Assembly (NCBI GenBank): GCA_024180945.1 | Contig: JAKSGN010000021.1 | Location: forward strand, 496,001-560,000 | DNA from: Macrophomina tecta | Lineage: Eukaryota > Ascomycota > Dothideomycetes > Botryosphaeriales > Botryosphaeriaceae | Reading direction: 5' to 3' | Length of the DNA: 64,000 nucleotides | Part shown: positions 24,901 through 35,331 of the stretch, in pieces | How the letters are laid out: each line of letters opens with the position of its first letter | Position numbering within the stretch: the first letter of the stretch is position 1 | Translations under genes and position numbers: made by a program | The notes under the pieces: model-generated | The model's database searches: none | What the model was told of the DNA's origin: nothing | What the model saw: the letters and a program-made list of their open reading frames with translations, nothing else

Positions 24901-25606
24901 GGGCTGGGCGGCGCCGCCGAAGAAGTAGCGGAACATGTTGCGTTTGGACTGAGCGGGTTTTTTGTCGGCCGGGCCGTCGTAAAGCGGCTGTATCTGAGGG
25001 GGGAGGTCGGAGGCCGGAGCTCGTTGGATCTTTGTCCTGCGCGGCTGCGGGGTTGCAAACGACTCGGGCTGGATCGAAGTCCTAGAGCTTGTGGTCGAGG
25101 GCGAGTGTCTGGTCTGGCTGTTTGCAGGCGAGCCTCTGTTCGAGGTGGAAGGCTGGCGAACTGGCCCTCCGGTCTGGTGGTGGAGCTCCTGGTCGACCTG
25201 TTGCTCGAACTGGTCGCCCACGGAAAGGATGGTATCTAGGTTGGCGCGGTCGCGCTTCACGCTCTCTCGGCGGCGGACGCTTTCAAACTTGCGAGCGGCG
25301 CGTGACGAGCCCTTCTCGATATCGGTGATGATCTTCTTGGAGGGGCTGCGTGTGATTTGCGGGCGGGCGTGATCCGGGTTGCTGTTTACCGGCAAACGTA
25401 AACACGGCTGGACCGCAGCAACGCGTGGGGGGGAGGAGGGAAGAGGGAAGAGGGGAGGGGAATTGGGAAGAGGGGCAGAAAAGGCGGGAGAGGACGAGAA
25501 AAATTTGCTGGCGTGTTCCTGGATGTGGAGTGAGGGTGGATAGCGCCGGGGCGGGAGAGTGGATGGCTTACTCGGAGCTGCGCCGGCTTTTCCACAGGCT
25601 CGCCAT
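21906..25606 (-). CDS. Large coiled-coil protein with tandem internal repeats (1,142 aa)
   Basis: Exons 25606-25572, 25381-24565 and 24482-21906 join in frame. The first exon gives MASLWKSRRSS and splices (190-bp intron, GTAAGC donor) to DNPDHARPQITRSPSKK. The second intron (82 bp) has GTAAGT. Residues about 1-190 are basic, Ser/Pro-rich and probably disordered, with a KRNMFRYFFGG motif. From about residue 195 to the end the protein is almost uninterrupted Ala/Glu/Lys heptads, typical of a long parallel coiled coil. Inside it lie two copies of a 69-residue unit and about four copies of a 17-residue unit. Roles for such proteins include tethers, cytoskeletal or septal-pore scaffolds. I do not recognise a specific ortholog, and low-complexity similarity to myosin or Uso1 tails should not be used to name it. 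Confidence 0.82.
22294..22497 (-). repeat. Four tandem 51-bp units in the coiled-coil gene
   Basis: The string GCCTGAGCA recurs at 22294, 22345, 22396 and 22447, exactly 51 bp apart. Each unit codes 17 residues of the type KLAAAQADASKVEELEA. Units are similar but carry silent and conservative changes. A 17-residue step is not a multiple of seven, so each unit shifts the heptad register and may mark a skip in the coil. Confidence 0.85.
22502..22915 (-). repeat. Two tandem 207-bp units in the coiled-coil gene
   Basis: The landmark GCCTCCTGAGCGG occurs at 22696 and 22903, 207 bp apart, and the intervening sequence is strongly similar between copies. Each copy codes 69 residues containing AQEAKEQLEKDV, then VKAQLEELKEQASQVE, then ETEKASLTE. 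Similarity at the DNA level suggests a fairly recent duplication or ongoing gene conversion. Confidence 0.85.
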
Positions 25607-27313
25607 GGTGATGTGCGGCGGGTGCAGGGTCCGCGCGGTCCTAGCGGTACACAAGATACACGTACTGTGCAAAGCGGTGGTGATTCTCTGCGCGCTGCAC
25701 AACGGCAAGACTGGCGCAGAAGCGGTGTCTGCAGACAGGCAGGCCCGGGACGGCCCAGGCCTAAGTAATTGTGCGTGTGGCAGGCCGCTGCTGCCCATTG
25801 TTTGGAGGGCAGGCTGGAGGGTTCAGGTGCAATGTCGAGATGCAGAAGCTATGGCTGCTTGGGCCGCGCGCCCCGGCCGCTCCAATCAGCGCTCGACACG
25901 ACCAGAGCTGCGAACAGCACAGCAGCGGCCTGGCTGCTCGCTGCGATGTGCATTGCGGCCCTTGGGCCCTGCCGGCACCGCCAGAAGCGACACCCGGGCG
26001 CTGCCGGCGCGGGCGTTGGGGGAGCGTTGCACGAAGCAGCCCGCCTCGAGCACGCGCCGAGCTCGATCCTGGCAGCCACCGGCGGAAGCGCCAGCGCGTA
26101 GTGAGCCCGAAGAGCCTCACCTCTGCGCTCGCCGGTGCCACCGAGGTCCAAACACGCGGCCCTCCTGCAAAAGCAGGTGTGTTGCGGAAGCTGAAGCCGA
26201 AGCCGAAGCTGTGCTCTGGAACAACACCACGCCTCAACACAACACGCGGGAGGCCTGCCGCGAAGGCGGTCAGCGTTCCCATAGCTACCCACCGCGCCTA
26301 CGCTAGTGTACAGTATGGCGTCACCCGCTATGGACCGACGAGCAGCACAACTCAGCACATCCTTCACAAAAGCCATCACATTCGCGGCCGCACTCACACC
26401 AGCCGTCCCTCCCCTATTAGCAAATCGACTGATCGTGCCCGCGCAGTCGAAACAGTCATCGCGCCGTGCGTGATGTGCCAGCAGATGCAGAACGTGTCCG
26501 GCGCTCGTGCGTCGATGCGGTGTGTGCGCCCGCAGCGGCATGATGCGCGCGCCGCTTCCCCTCTCCGGCCTTTTCCCTGCGTGTGACAACTTGACAGTGT
26601 TGCTGCAGGGACCGGGACAGCTTTCTGACTCGGCGAGCCTGTGCTTGTGATAGAGCTGATCCTCGAACTATACCACCGTGGGATGCACTCATCCTCAAGA
26701 GACCATAGTCACCGAGCTAGAGCTGTGCTTTCGATAGTGGCGGCCGCGTCGGTTGGGTATCTGTTTGCCTGATATCTTTCGCGTCCGATAGGTGAGGCGC
26801 TCGCGGAGATGCGTTGGCAGCGCCGCCCGCGACTGGTGGTGGGAAACTGAACGTGAAACTGACACTCAACGCCGTTTCAACCTCGATCAATCCAGCTTGG
26901 CCTGCTATAAGTGGTTCGCAGAGATCCTCACGTGTTGCGGATGCAGAGGGCGTGGTCGTCGCTCCACCACGGGAGATCTCCAAATCTATGCTTGCGATTT
27001 ATCAATGCTCCAATGCCATACAAATCCCCCCCCCTTGCCCATGGCCGTCTCCGTATTTTTCTCCCTCTACGGCCTGGACTCCCCGCTATCTCTGATGTAA
27101 TCCTCCTCCGCCGGACGAGCTATCAACCGTGTAGGCCCACAATCGACCAGCTGCCGGCAGCGCCGCGTTTGTCCATTGACCCAGCAACTGATGATCCCCC
27201 ACGGCAATCACCCGTCTTAGTCACGCCAGTCCAAAGCCACATGCATGCCATCCTGACTCTTGTCTCACCGCCTCGGCGGCTGGTGATACTGCGGTCGTCT
27301 ATGACGATGCCCT
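25607..27313. other. Intergenic region, promoter side of the coiled-coil gene
   Basis: About 1.7 kb of GC-rich DNA between the 5' end of one minus-strand gene and the 3' end of the next. Several long open frames at 25.4-26.6 kb overlap on both strands and have the Arg/Ala/Pro composition of chance frames. No gene was recognised. Confidence 0.5.
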
Positions 27314-28122
27314 TCACGACCGATCCGCCAGGCGCGCCTCGGTCTTGGCCCTCTCCGCCGCCTTCATTGCTGCAATCTCGTCGCGCGTCGAATCGAACTT
27401 GGCGTGGACCTGGTTGAACGGGTTGTCCGGGTGCTTCTCAAACTCCTTGCGGATCTGATCGATCTTCTGCTGCCGGCGCAGGCCCTTCTCGTCCTTCATC
27501 TCCTCCAGCCGGCGCTCCTCGTACGCCGCGTACGCCGCCTTGAACCGCCGCTCCGGATGCCGGTCCACCTTATCGTCGCCCTTGCCCGTGCCGATCGTGA
27601 GCGCGTCGAGCGCGTTGTCGATGCCCGTGGCGTTGAGCGTCGTCGCCTTCTTGCCGTCGAAGGCGCCGAGCGCGTCGTCGAGCCCGCCGCCGCGCGTCTT
27701 CTTCTGCGCCACCTTGCTCTTCGATGGGCCCTTGCTGGGCAGCGATGCCTCTTCCTCCTTCAGCAGAGCCTCCTTCTCGGCCTTCTTGCGATCGGCCTCA
27801 GCCTTCTTGGCCGCGGCAGCCTCTCTGTGCATGCCCAAAAAAAAATCCCCCGCGTCAGCGCTCTGATCCAACAGTTGTCCGAAAAAAACAAAAGCGAGAG
27901 CCCAATCATAGGCGCGGAAGGGAGGGCGCCCAGGTGATGTTGCTGAGCTTCGTAGACTTACGCCTTGGAGTTGCTCTTGGAGCCCTTTGACCATTCGGCG
28001 TCCTCAGCAGCGGCCTTGACGCGGTCGGCGGCCTCCTGCTTCTTGGCCGCGGCCTCCGCCTTGCGCGCATTTCCGGCGGCCTTCTTGCTGTTCTCGCCAG
28101 CGCCCTTGCCGCCTTTCGCCAT
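27314..28122 (-). CDS. CCDC124/Oxs1 family ribosome-associated coiled-coil protein
   Basis: Exons 28122-27962 and 27824-27314 (137-bp intron, GTAAGT donor) give 223 residues. The N-terminus has the family hallmark GENSKKAAGNARKAEA, a basic helix. A Lys/Glu coiled coil follows, then the C-terminal conserved domain (DUF1014, Oxs1/CCDC124 C-terminal) with GIDNALDAL, HPERRFKAAYAAYEERRL, IRKEFEKHPDNPFNQVHAKFD. Relatives bind the inter-subunit space of inactive 80S ribosomes (human CCDC124, yeast Lso2) or act with Pap1 in stress response (fission yeast Oxs1). Length and domain order are normal for the family. Which role dominates here is not visible. Confidence 0.9.
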
Positions 28123-29093
28123 GTTGTGTTGTATTGCTGAGCTGAGCTCTCGGGTAGGGTAGAAATGAGTCGTATGTAGGATCAGGCGTCGGACACGTCG
28201 GGGTCAGTGCGCTAACACGCAGTTTCTTAGCGGCTGAAAGAAGGCGTGTGGGTGGGTGGTGTATAGTTGGGTAGGAGTACCAGGGAAGAAGATGGTCGGC
28301 TGTCGGGCTGAGAGAGCTTTGCACAGAGCACTGCGATGTCGCCGCCCGATGACTCGGTGCAGGGAGGGAGGGGCGAAGATTTAGCGCCGCAATACGTCAG
28401 TCAAGCGGGGGTCGCACAGCCCGATTCCTTCCTGTCCGTGTGCTACCATCACTCGACTACATCCGGCCACATTCACCGTTATGCTGTTTGCTTAGCATCA
28501 CAAAAGGCAAAGCAGCTGCTTGCAAACCCCGTCAGCCCAGTGGAGTCTTGTGTGCCTTCGGATAACGTGAGCGTGAAAAGGTAAGCTTAAACAGTAAGCC
28601 CTGCCCCCTGGCATCCATTTGGCTATTGCTTAAACAAGCCCTTCTAGGGTGATGTCAAAGGTATTGCAACAACAAGCGCAACCGTGCGCCACGAGCACGC
28701 ATGGGCAGAATTGATAACACTTGCATCCAAACGAGCGCTTCCACTCTCCACAAAGGCATTTGCACAATCTGCGAAAGTGATATACTAAGTTTTCTGTTGT
28801 TCGCCTGATTTTGGAGGCTCTGCGTTGCGTCCTTAAATAGCTAACACAAGATTCAACTTTCAGGCGAAGCAAATGGAGTGAAGATTCGTATCAATTTTCC
28901 TTTTCTTTCGCTCAATCCGCCGAGCATCAACCCCATTAAATCATATCTCTACTAGATGCATGCCATGCTCAGGCCGTCTAATGTTTTTGGTGGTCTCAAA
29001 TCCAACTGAGAGAAACCCATTTGCCGTCTATTACCCAAAAGAAAAGCCAAATCACACCACGCTAACACGCAACAAGACATCCCATCATTCCCT
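28123..29093. other. Intergenic region between CCDC124-like and SNG1-like genes
   Basis: About 1 kb holding the promoter of the CCDC124-like gene and the 3' UTR of the SNG1-like gene. A Cys-rich 80-codon minus-strand frame (28630-28872) has no recognisable pattern. Nothing else stands out. Confidence 0.5.
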
Positions 29094-30497
29094 TCAAACG
29101 GCGGAGCCGTGGGTCGTGCTAGGAGCCCTGCTCTGGCTCTCATTCTTCTCCAAATCCTCATGGTGCGCGAGCGGACCATTGCCGTGGTTGTCCTCGTCGC
29201 CCTTCACCAGCATCCTCTCCCACTTGGCCTTCTCAGCCTCCTCGCTCTTCAGTGCGGAATTGCAACGGTGGATGTTCGAGAAGACGCTCATCACGGACCC
29301 GACGACCCACCATGCGAACAGGATGGGCAGCGCGCGGTAGTTGTAGTTGGCGCAGCCCTCGCTCCAGATGGTGCTGAGCACGTCGTACAGCTCCTTTGCC
29401 GGCAGCGCGTAGCTCCACCGGAAGAAGCCGGCCGTCAGCTCGAAGGGCGCGACGGCGCTGGCGACGTTGGTGATGATCCAGGTGAAGACGAAGAAGGGGA
29501 TCAAGGGCAGCGGGATGAAGGCGGTCAGCGTGTCGTAGACGTAGTAGTTGACGTGCATGAACAGCCACAGCGCCATCCACGTGAGCCCGAAGTCCGCGCC
29601 CGTCACCGCCCAGGATTCCCTAAACGCCCAAGTGTACCCGGTCATGACCAGCGCGGCCATCAGCGCGAAGATGACCGAGAGCGTCATGCGGATGATGTAG
29701 TTGTCGAGGCGCGGGAGGCGGCTGAGGAGCTGCATCTGGGCCGAGATGCCATTGATGCCCAGGGTGAAGAAGAAGTTCATCAGGATCGGCATCACCATTC
29801 CGACGGTATTGTAGAAGACGCGGGCGCCCTGCTCGGTAGGTTGAATGGGGGCGGCTGTGCCTTGGATCGGGTATAACAGGGCCTGAACCGCAGCCGCATC
29901 GGTAACGTTGAGGGACTGGGCCGCCTGAGTGCCATTGATACGGTTGTATGCCACCTCAGCCACGCTGGCGATCTTGGCTAGGTTGGACTGGAGGTATCCG
30001 CTTGCGAAGGCAGGGTATCGCACTGCGTTCCAGATATAGGTGATGGTGTCCGCGGAGTTGTAGGAGCTAGCGGCATCACCCCCAGCCAGTGCAGCAGCGA
30101 GACGGTCACTAGCACCACTGTGTACATAAACAGCTCCCCAGTAATCGCCCTTGCACACCGCCTGGCGCACGTCCGCCTCGGTTGGGTACTGAGAAGCGTC
30201 ATGCTGGTAGAGAGTTGGGAAAGTGTTTGCTTTTAGTTCCTGGTAAGCACCATTGACCGATTGCCCGATGACCCCCCCATCGAAGTCGACGAATAGGATT
30301 TTGAAGTTGTGAACCCTCTTCGGGAGATTGAAGACGGTGGCGTATAGATATGATAGATTGGCGAGGAAGAGCAGGCTCAGACTGACCATAGCCATGGTCG
30401 AAGCAATTGCAAAGCCATTCTTTCTGGCAATCCAGAATTCATGGTTGCGATGATAGCGGTCCGTGGAGCGCTGGAAGAGAGAGGAGAGGCCTGCCAT
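29094..30497 (-). CDS. SNG1: SNG1-type membrane protein (DUF3533, nitrosoguanidine resistance family)
   Basis: Single exon of 467 residues from the ATG at 30495-30497; the frame runs further upstream, but only with a TTG. One N-terminal transmembrane helix (about residues 30-52) is followed by a large loop with FKILFVDFDGG, WGAVYVHSGAS and several NxT/NxS glycosylation sites. A C-terminal group of about five helices then contains FFFTLGINGIS, FALMAALVMTGYTW and the GFFRWSYALPAKELYDVLSTIWSEG block. This layout is that of the ABC-2-like DUF3533/SNG1 family, first known from yeast nitrosoguanidine resistance and later linked to plasma-membrane lipid distribution and drug tolerance. The cytoplasmic tail is acidic and Ser-rich. 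The substrate is unknown. Confidence 0.9.
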   Translation of the reverse strand: MAGLSSLFQRSTDRYHRNHEFWIARKNGFAIASTMAMVSLSLLFLANLSYLYATVFNLPKRVHNFKILFVDFDGGVIGQSVNGAYQELKANTFPTLYQHDASQYPTEADVRQAVCKGDYWGAVYVHSGASDRLAAALAGGDAASSYNSADTITYIWNAVRYPAFASGYLQSNLAKIASVAEVAYNRINGTQAAQSLNVTDAAAVQALLYPIQGTAAPIQPTEQGARVFYNTVGMVMPILMNFFFTLGINGISAQMQLLSRLPRLDNYIIRMTLSVIFALMAALVMTGYTWAFRESWAVTGADFGLTWMALWLFMHVNYYVYDTLTAFIPLPLIPFFVFTWIITNVASAVAPFELTAGFFRWSYALPAKELYDVLSTIWSEGCANYNYRALPILFAWWVVGSVMSVFSNIHRCNSALKSEEAEKAKWERMLVKGDEDNHGNGPLAHHEDLEKNESQSRAPSTTHGSAV

Positions 30498-32253
30498 GGC
30501 GGAGGGTGATGTAGGAAATGGCAAGCAAAGGAAAAGGTGTTGTGAGGATGGGATGCAAGGAGGGAGCCGTGTCGAAAGCGAAAACGTTGCGCGGCATGAC
30601 AGATATAGGGAAAGGGACAGCAGGCGCCCGCAGCGCCTTGTGCAAGATCACATCTGCTGGCTCGGCCGAGCAAGGGTTCGATCAGTCGCACCCCTCCTTT
30701 TTGGCAAAGGTTGACATGCGCCCCCTCTGGAAACGCCCGTCGGCCTTTCGGTGCCAGCAAACGCCGGAGGCCTTTCAGCGAATCAGAGGCGCTGAAGCGA
30801 GCTCGGTATGCTGAAACCGAGAGTTCGGTCTCGGCCTCGCTTTGCAAATTGAGGGTTGGTGGACGGAAAACCCCCGAGCTACAGCAAGAATTTCGCAAAA
30901 TAGGCCGTCTATGTTGTTGTGGTCTCAGATCTGGGTCCCTGACTGCAGCATGGCTCGCGCCGTCCCGAAAGTGTGTAACAGCGTCCCCATCTGACACAGC
31001 AGCAGTGCACAAGTCGTGGGGCTATCTGCAACGCCCAGACTTCGCTCTGCGGTTGGAACAAAGCCAGGCCACACGCCTGATCACCCTGGCGGATAGACTG
31101 CGAACTCCGATCGCGCGTTGCAATAAAGCCACCGCCACTTTCTACTTTGGTGCTCCCCACCGAGCAGACCGCGCGTGCGGCCTTGGCACGGGCCTTGCTG
31201 GTCGGCATGTCGGTGTCTCGGGCTCCGTCCGCTACGTATGTATGTATGTACGCTAGACGATTTACGGAGGGGACTGAACTCGACCGCCAATAGACTGCTT
31301 TTCTTTACGGTCCATATGACAGGCCGGGCCTCTGCGGCTGACTTAGTCTTTACTTACTGTACGAGTATATCCTGATGCCGGGGGAAAGAGATTAGTGACT
31401 TCACAGCTAAAGTCCGCGAAAACGAGCCATTCACATGAATCAGAAGCCATCCCGCTCCGACGTGCGGGCACTCGCTCTTCGGGCCAACGGCTTTGTCATC
31501 CTCGAGCGTTCTGCGGTCGGCCTCGCGGCGATAGCTGTACGCTTTTCGCAAAGTGCTCACTAATCGCTGTGACGGCAGCAGAACAAAGTTTTTCATGACA
31601 AGCTCTCCGTGCACCAGAAATCCTGCGCGTGCCCGTGTTTCCGAAGCGTATGCAGGGCGTTTTGCTTGGGTGATGCTGAGCGAGAGAATAGATTGGCAGG
31701 TCGACACGACCAAATGCGGAGGCAAAGTAGATGGGTGTCGGCGTCCGTCCCGCGCCTGGTTATTTCAGCGACCCGTGGCCACCAAGCTGGGCCTGAAGAT
31801 TGCGGGAGCGCCATGCTGGAAAGGGAAGTTTAATGGTGTAGGGCGGAAGTGCGGCGGGCGGTACGTCAATTTTGCCGAGCGACAGAGCGCGACGCGTCTG
31901 TTGCCGCTGGGGCGCGACTCTCCCACACCAGCTGCGCACAGCCAACTCCAGCACGCCCGCCCTGCCCTGCCCGTATGCTCTGCTCAGCCCCGTCTCTAAC
32001 GCGCCACGGCAGCCGCTATTGTTTTGCATATTCCCACCGCGAGCATTTTACGCAGCATTGACATTACCGACTTTTCCACGTCATGGTCCGCGCAGTCTAG
32101 AATCCCTGGCCACCTCCAACGCGTCGACAAGCGCGTCTCATGAGATTGATCCCCGCCTCCGCCGCCCGATACACGCTATCTTGCCGCCTTCGTCGGCCTG
32201 TACATCCCTCACAGCACGTCTGACCTGCCTCACAACACGCGACTTCGCGCGCC
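30498..32253. other. Divergent promoter region between SNG1-like and CDC45
   Basis: About 1.75 kb between two divergent starts. It contains a short (GTAT)n run at about 31234-31250. A tRNA-like GGGTTCGATCA at about 30667-30678 lacks a pairing stem and was not called. Overlapping frames on both strands look like chance. Confidence 0.5.
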
Positions 32254-34881
32254 ATGTACCTCCCTAGGAATCTGATCGCGCACCTATACACCCACCTCCT
32301 CCACACGACGCATCCGCTTTCGCCCCCGGTTCTCCTCCTTGTCTCACTCGAGCCCGACGCATTATGTGCCTGCCGCATCCTTACCGCCCTACTCAAGCGC
32401 GACTACATTCCCCACAAAATTCAACCCATCGCTGGCTACAATGATCTTGCCCGCGCAGGCCAGGAACTCGTGCGCCCTATGCGCGTCAGCGAAGGCGGCA
32501 GTGGAGGCGTAGTTGTTTGTCTGGGCGTGGGAGGCCTCGTTGATCTCGAGAACTTGCTGGGCCTGGAAGGGGAGGAGGGAGCTGACTTCGGTGGTGTCGA
32601 GATTTGGGTCCTGGACGCTCGAAGACCGTGGAACTTGAGCAATGTTTTCGGAGGGCGGGGAATCACCGCAGTGGACGACATTGAGCTCCCTACGAAAGTA
32701 CCAGGTGTGGATCGGGGGAGGATATTACGCTCCTACAAGCCCGGGAAAGGAGGTATCATTGTCTTCGACGACGGAGATATAGAGGAGGAGCTGGAGCGTG
32801 AAAGAGAGGCATATACTTCACTTGAGCAGATGCCCGAGCTCGATGAGGCCGACTTCGATGACGATGAAGGAAGCGACACGGATCAACCTCCCGAAGAGGA
32901 CCAGCCGCCAGTGTCGGCACAAATGGGTCGGAAGAGAAAATCATGGGGTGATGGGGATGAGGACAGCGAAATGGAAGATGACGAAGAACGACCCGCTCAA
33001 AGACGGAGAAGCAATTCGGTATGTCATTCTGCATGCAACTGGCTCGCCGACTATTAATTTGTACAGTCCACACCCATTCCATCCTCTCCTTCGCGGCCTC
33101 CACGCCGTGGGCTCCTCCTGACTACCAACTCCTCGGACTTCTCGCGCTCCGATTCAATCAGTCGCTCCGTTTCTCCGCCTCCAACAGAAAAACCACCGTC
33201 TGCCAAGACGCTTCGTTGCCGCTTGCTTAAGCTTCGTGAGCAGCACAATCGTGTGCTCGACAAGTACTACTCTCTCGGGACCTCATATTCAGAGCCGGTG
33301 TCTTCTATCGTGTACAGCCTTGCATCGGAACTAGGGCGAGAAGATAACGATCTCCTCTGGCAAGCAATCGTTGGCGTTAGCAGCTTGGAGCTGTACGGCC
33401 GCACACCTACGAGCATGGGCCTATCATCATCCTCCAAGCAGGGCTGGCACGGATCCCGAGGTGACCGAATCCGTCTCTTGCTCCAGGACGAAGTGCGGCG
33501 TCTCAATCCCGTAGACCCAAAGGAGATAGCTCGTGAGGCCAGCTTAGGTGAATCTGGCGGTGTTATTCCCACACATGCACGTTCTCCAACAGACATGTCC
33601 ATACGTCTTTCTCCAGAGCCTCGTTTCTTGCTCATTCGACATTGGAGTTTGTATGAGAGTATGCTCCACTCACCGTACCTCGCTGCAAAACTGAATCTAT
33701 GGTCGGATAATGGCAAACGACGGCTTCATAAGCTCTTAGCAAAGATGGGCGTTAGCTTGACCCAGTGCAAGCAGAATTACACGCACATGGACATGGAGTT
33801 AAAGCGTGGACTCCGGGAGCGACTGCTGAAATTCGCACCCGTCTACGGCCTTGATGGAATTGTCCCAGAAGCTTCGGAAAGAGGAGGAAGCAGAGAAGGC
33901 TGGGGATTTGTCCGATGCTGGGGTTGGAAAGCCTGTTTGTCTGCCATAGACGTCGGCGTCGTACTCGGAGCCATCCTCGAAGTTGGGTCTAACATTAACT
34001 CCGCCGGTTTCCATAATTCCTCACCACAGCTTCCACCCACTCCGCAGTCTCTGGAATCGGGCAGTCAGGGCTACCTCCCCGACGCCCCCAAGTACGACGA
34101 AGAGGCGGCGCAGGACGCCATCAGCTCCCGCTTCTGGACAGCGTACGATTCGCTCACCTCTCCCAACCTAATCATGCAGCACATTCCCATCGCCCAACAT
34201 CTCCACCGCGCCATTCTCCGCACCGGCACGGCCCTCATCGCTAAGAACCAGATCAAACGCCTCTCGTCCTTCCGCATGGCCGTCGTCAAGGAAGGGCCCG
34301 ATGTACCACTTTTCACGCACGCTGGCGCGCTCGTTAAGCTCGCCCTCTGGATTGCGGAAGCTGTTGCGGAGATGGAGAGCAAGAAGGGCCGTCGCGGTTG
34401 TAACGAGCTTGTTCTTGCTGGCCTAGATGAGCCTCGTGGTGTGTACATTATCGTCGGGCTGGGTGGCGGCGGGACGACGGTGCAGAACAAACAGAAGGAA
34501 AAAAGGAAGGCGGAGCGACGAAAGCGTAAGGAGGAGAAAAGGGAGGTGAGGAGGAAGGAAAAGGCAGCTGAGAGGCAGCGCGCGTTGGAGAGGAGGCTAG
34601 CGAACGGAGAGGAGGTGGATGATGATGACGATGACGAGGAGGATATTGAGACGGAGGAGGAGGATGATAGTAGTGAGAGTGAGAGCGAGGACGAAGGTGA
34701 AGAGGAGGGCCAGAAGAGAGGGGTCGGAAAGAGCCGCTTCGGCATTCTATTCCAGGAGGTGATCGAGGAGACTGGTGCTAGGGTCAAAGTCGACAGCTTT
34801 GAGCACTGCATTGTGGAGGTGAGGAAGGAGGACCTTAGCAGCTTCTTGGAGCAGCTGAGCTTGAAATCCGTCGTCAGGTAG
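32254..34881 (+). CDS. CDC45: CDC45 replication initiation / CMG helicase subunit
   Basis: Exons 32254-33018 and 33067-34881 (48-bp intron, GTATGT donor, TACAG acceptor) give 859 residues. Recognisable blocks are the N-terminal VSLEPDALCACRILTALLKRDYIPHKIQPI, the IWVLDARRPWNLSNVF segment, the acidic linker around residues 185-255, then RLLKLREQHNRVLDKYYSLGTSYSEPVSSIVYSLASELGREDNDLLWQAIVG in pieces, and the conserved C-terminal VKVDSFEHCIVEVRKEDLSSFL. CDC45 is a catalytically dead DHH-family protein that joins Mcm2-7 and GINS to form the replicative helicase. Near the C-terminus there is an insertion of about 85 residues, first basic (KEKRKAERRKRKEEKREVRR) then acidic (DDDDDDEEDIETEEEDD), which makes the protein longer than yeast CDC45. 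Confidence 0.95.
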
Positions 34882-35331
34882 AGGAAAGGTAAGCATTTCA
34901 GGATCATGACGGTGGATTGAGCCGATGTTTGGTATTTTGGTCCCAATTCTTTTTACACTCAATAGTCGTACATGGCATATGGGCTTTTTGTGGAGCGTGT
35001 TGGTGGATGGCAGGCATCTCTGTTTTCTGGCATCTGCGCGCTGTCTCTACGGGGATTTCATAGGGCGAAAGGCGCTACATATATGATTTCTCGTGTGAAT
35101 TCTTATGCATTGATGCTGATTTGGTTCGACTGGACAGGTCAAGTGGCAACCGTATTTGTGTGGGCAGTAACGACCCTGGATGGGAGCATTCGGGATTTCA
35201 CCATCCTTGAAGCAAGCGGTCCACCTGTATCGCCTCGCAACACCCCCAAACACTAATCGAAATTGCCCATGTGGATGCCGGCTATTGTCCGTGCCTCGAT
35301 CGCAGGTCCATATACGAACCATCGCCTGATC
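34882..35331. other. Intergenic region between CDC45 and a pseudogene
   Basis: About 450 bp containing the CDC45 3' UTR. A minus-strand frame here has several Cys and His residues but no regular zinc-finger spacing. Nothing else was recognised. Confidence 0.45.

Noticed and set aside
25425..26586. Overlapping long frames on both strands
   Set aside because: Upstream of the coiled-coil gene; no protein-like conservation, Arg/Ala/Pro bias typical of chance frames in GC-rich DNA.
28630..28872. Cys-rich 80-codon minus-strand frame
   Set aside because: Irregular cysteine spacing, no signal peptide, no homolog pattern; probably chance.
30640..30720. tRNA-like T-loop GGTTCGATC
   Set aside because: No pairing T stem, anticodon arm or acceptor stem could be formed around it.
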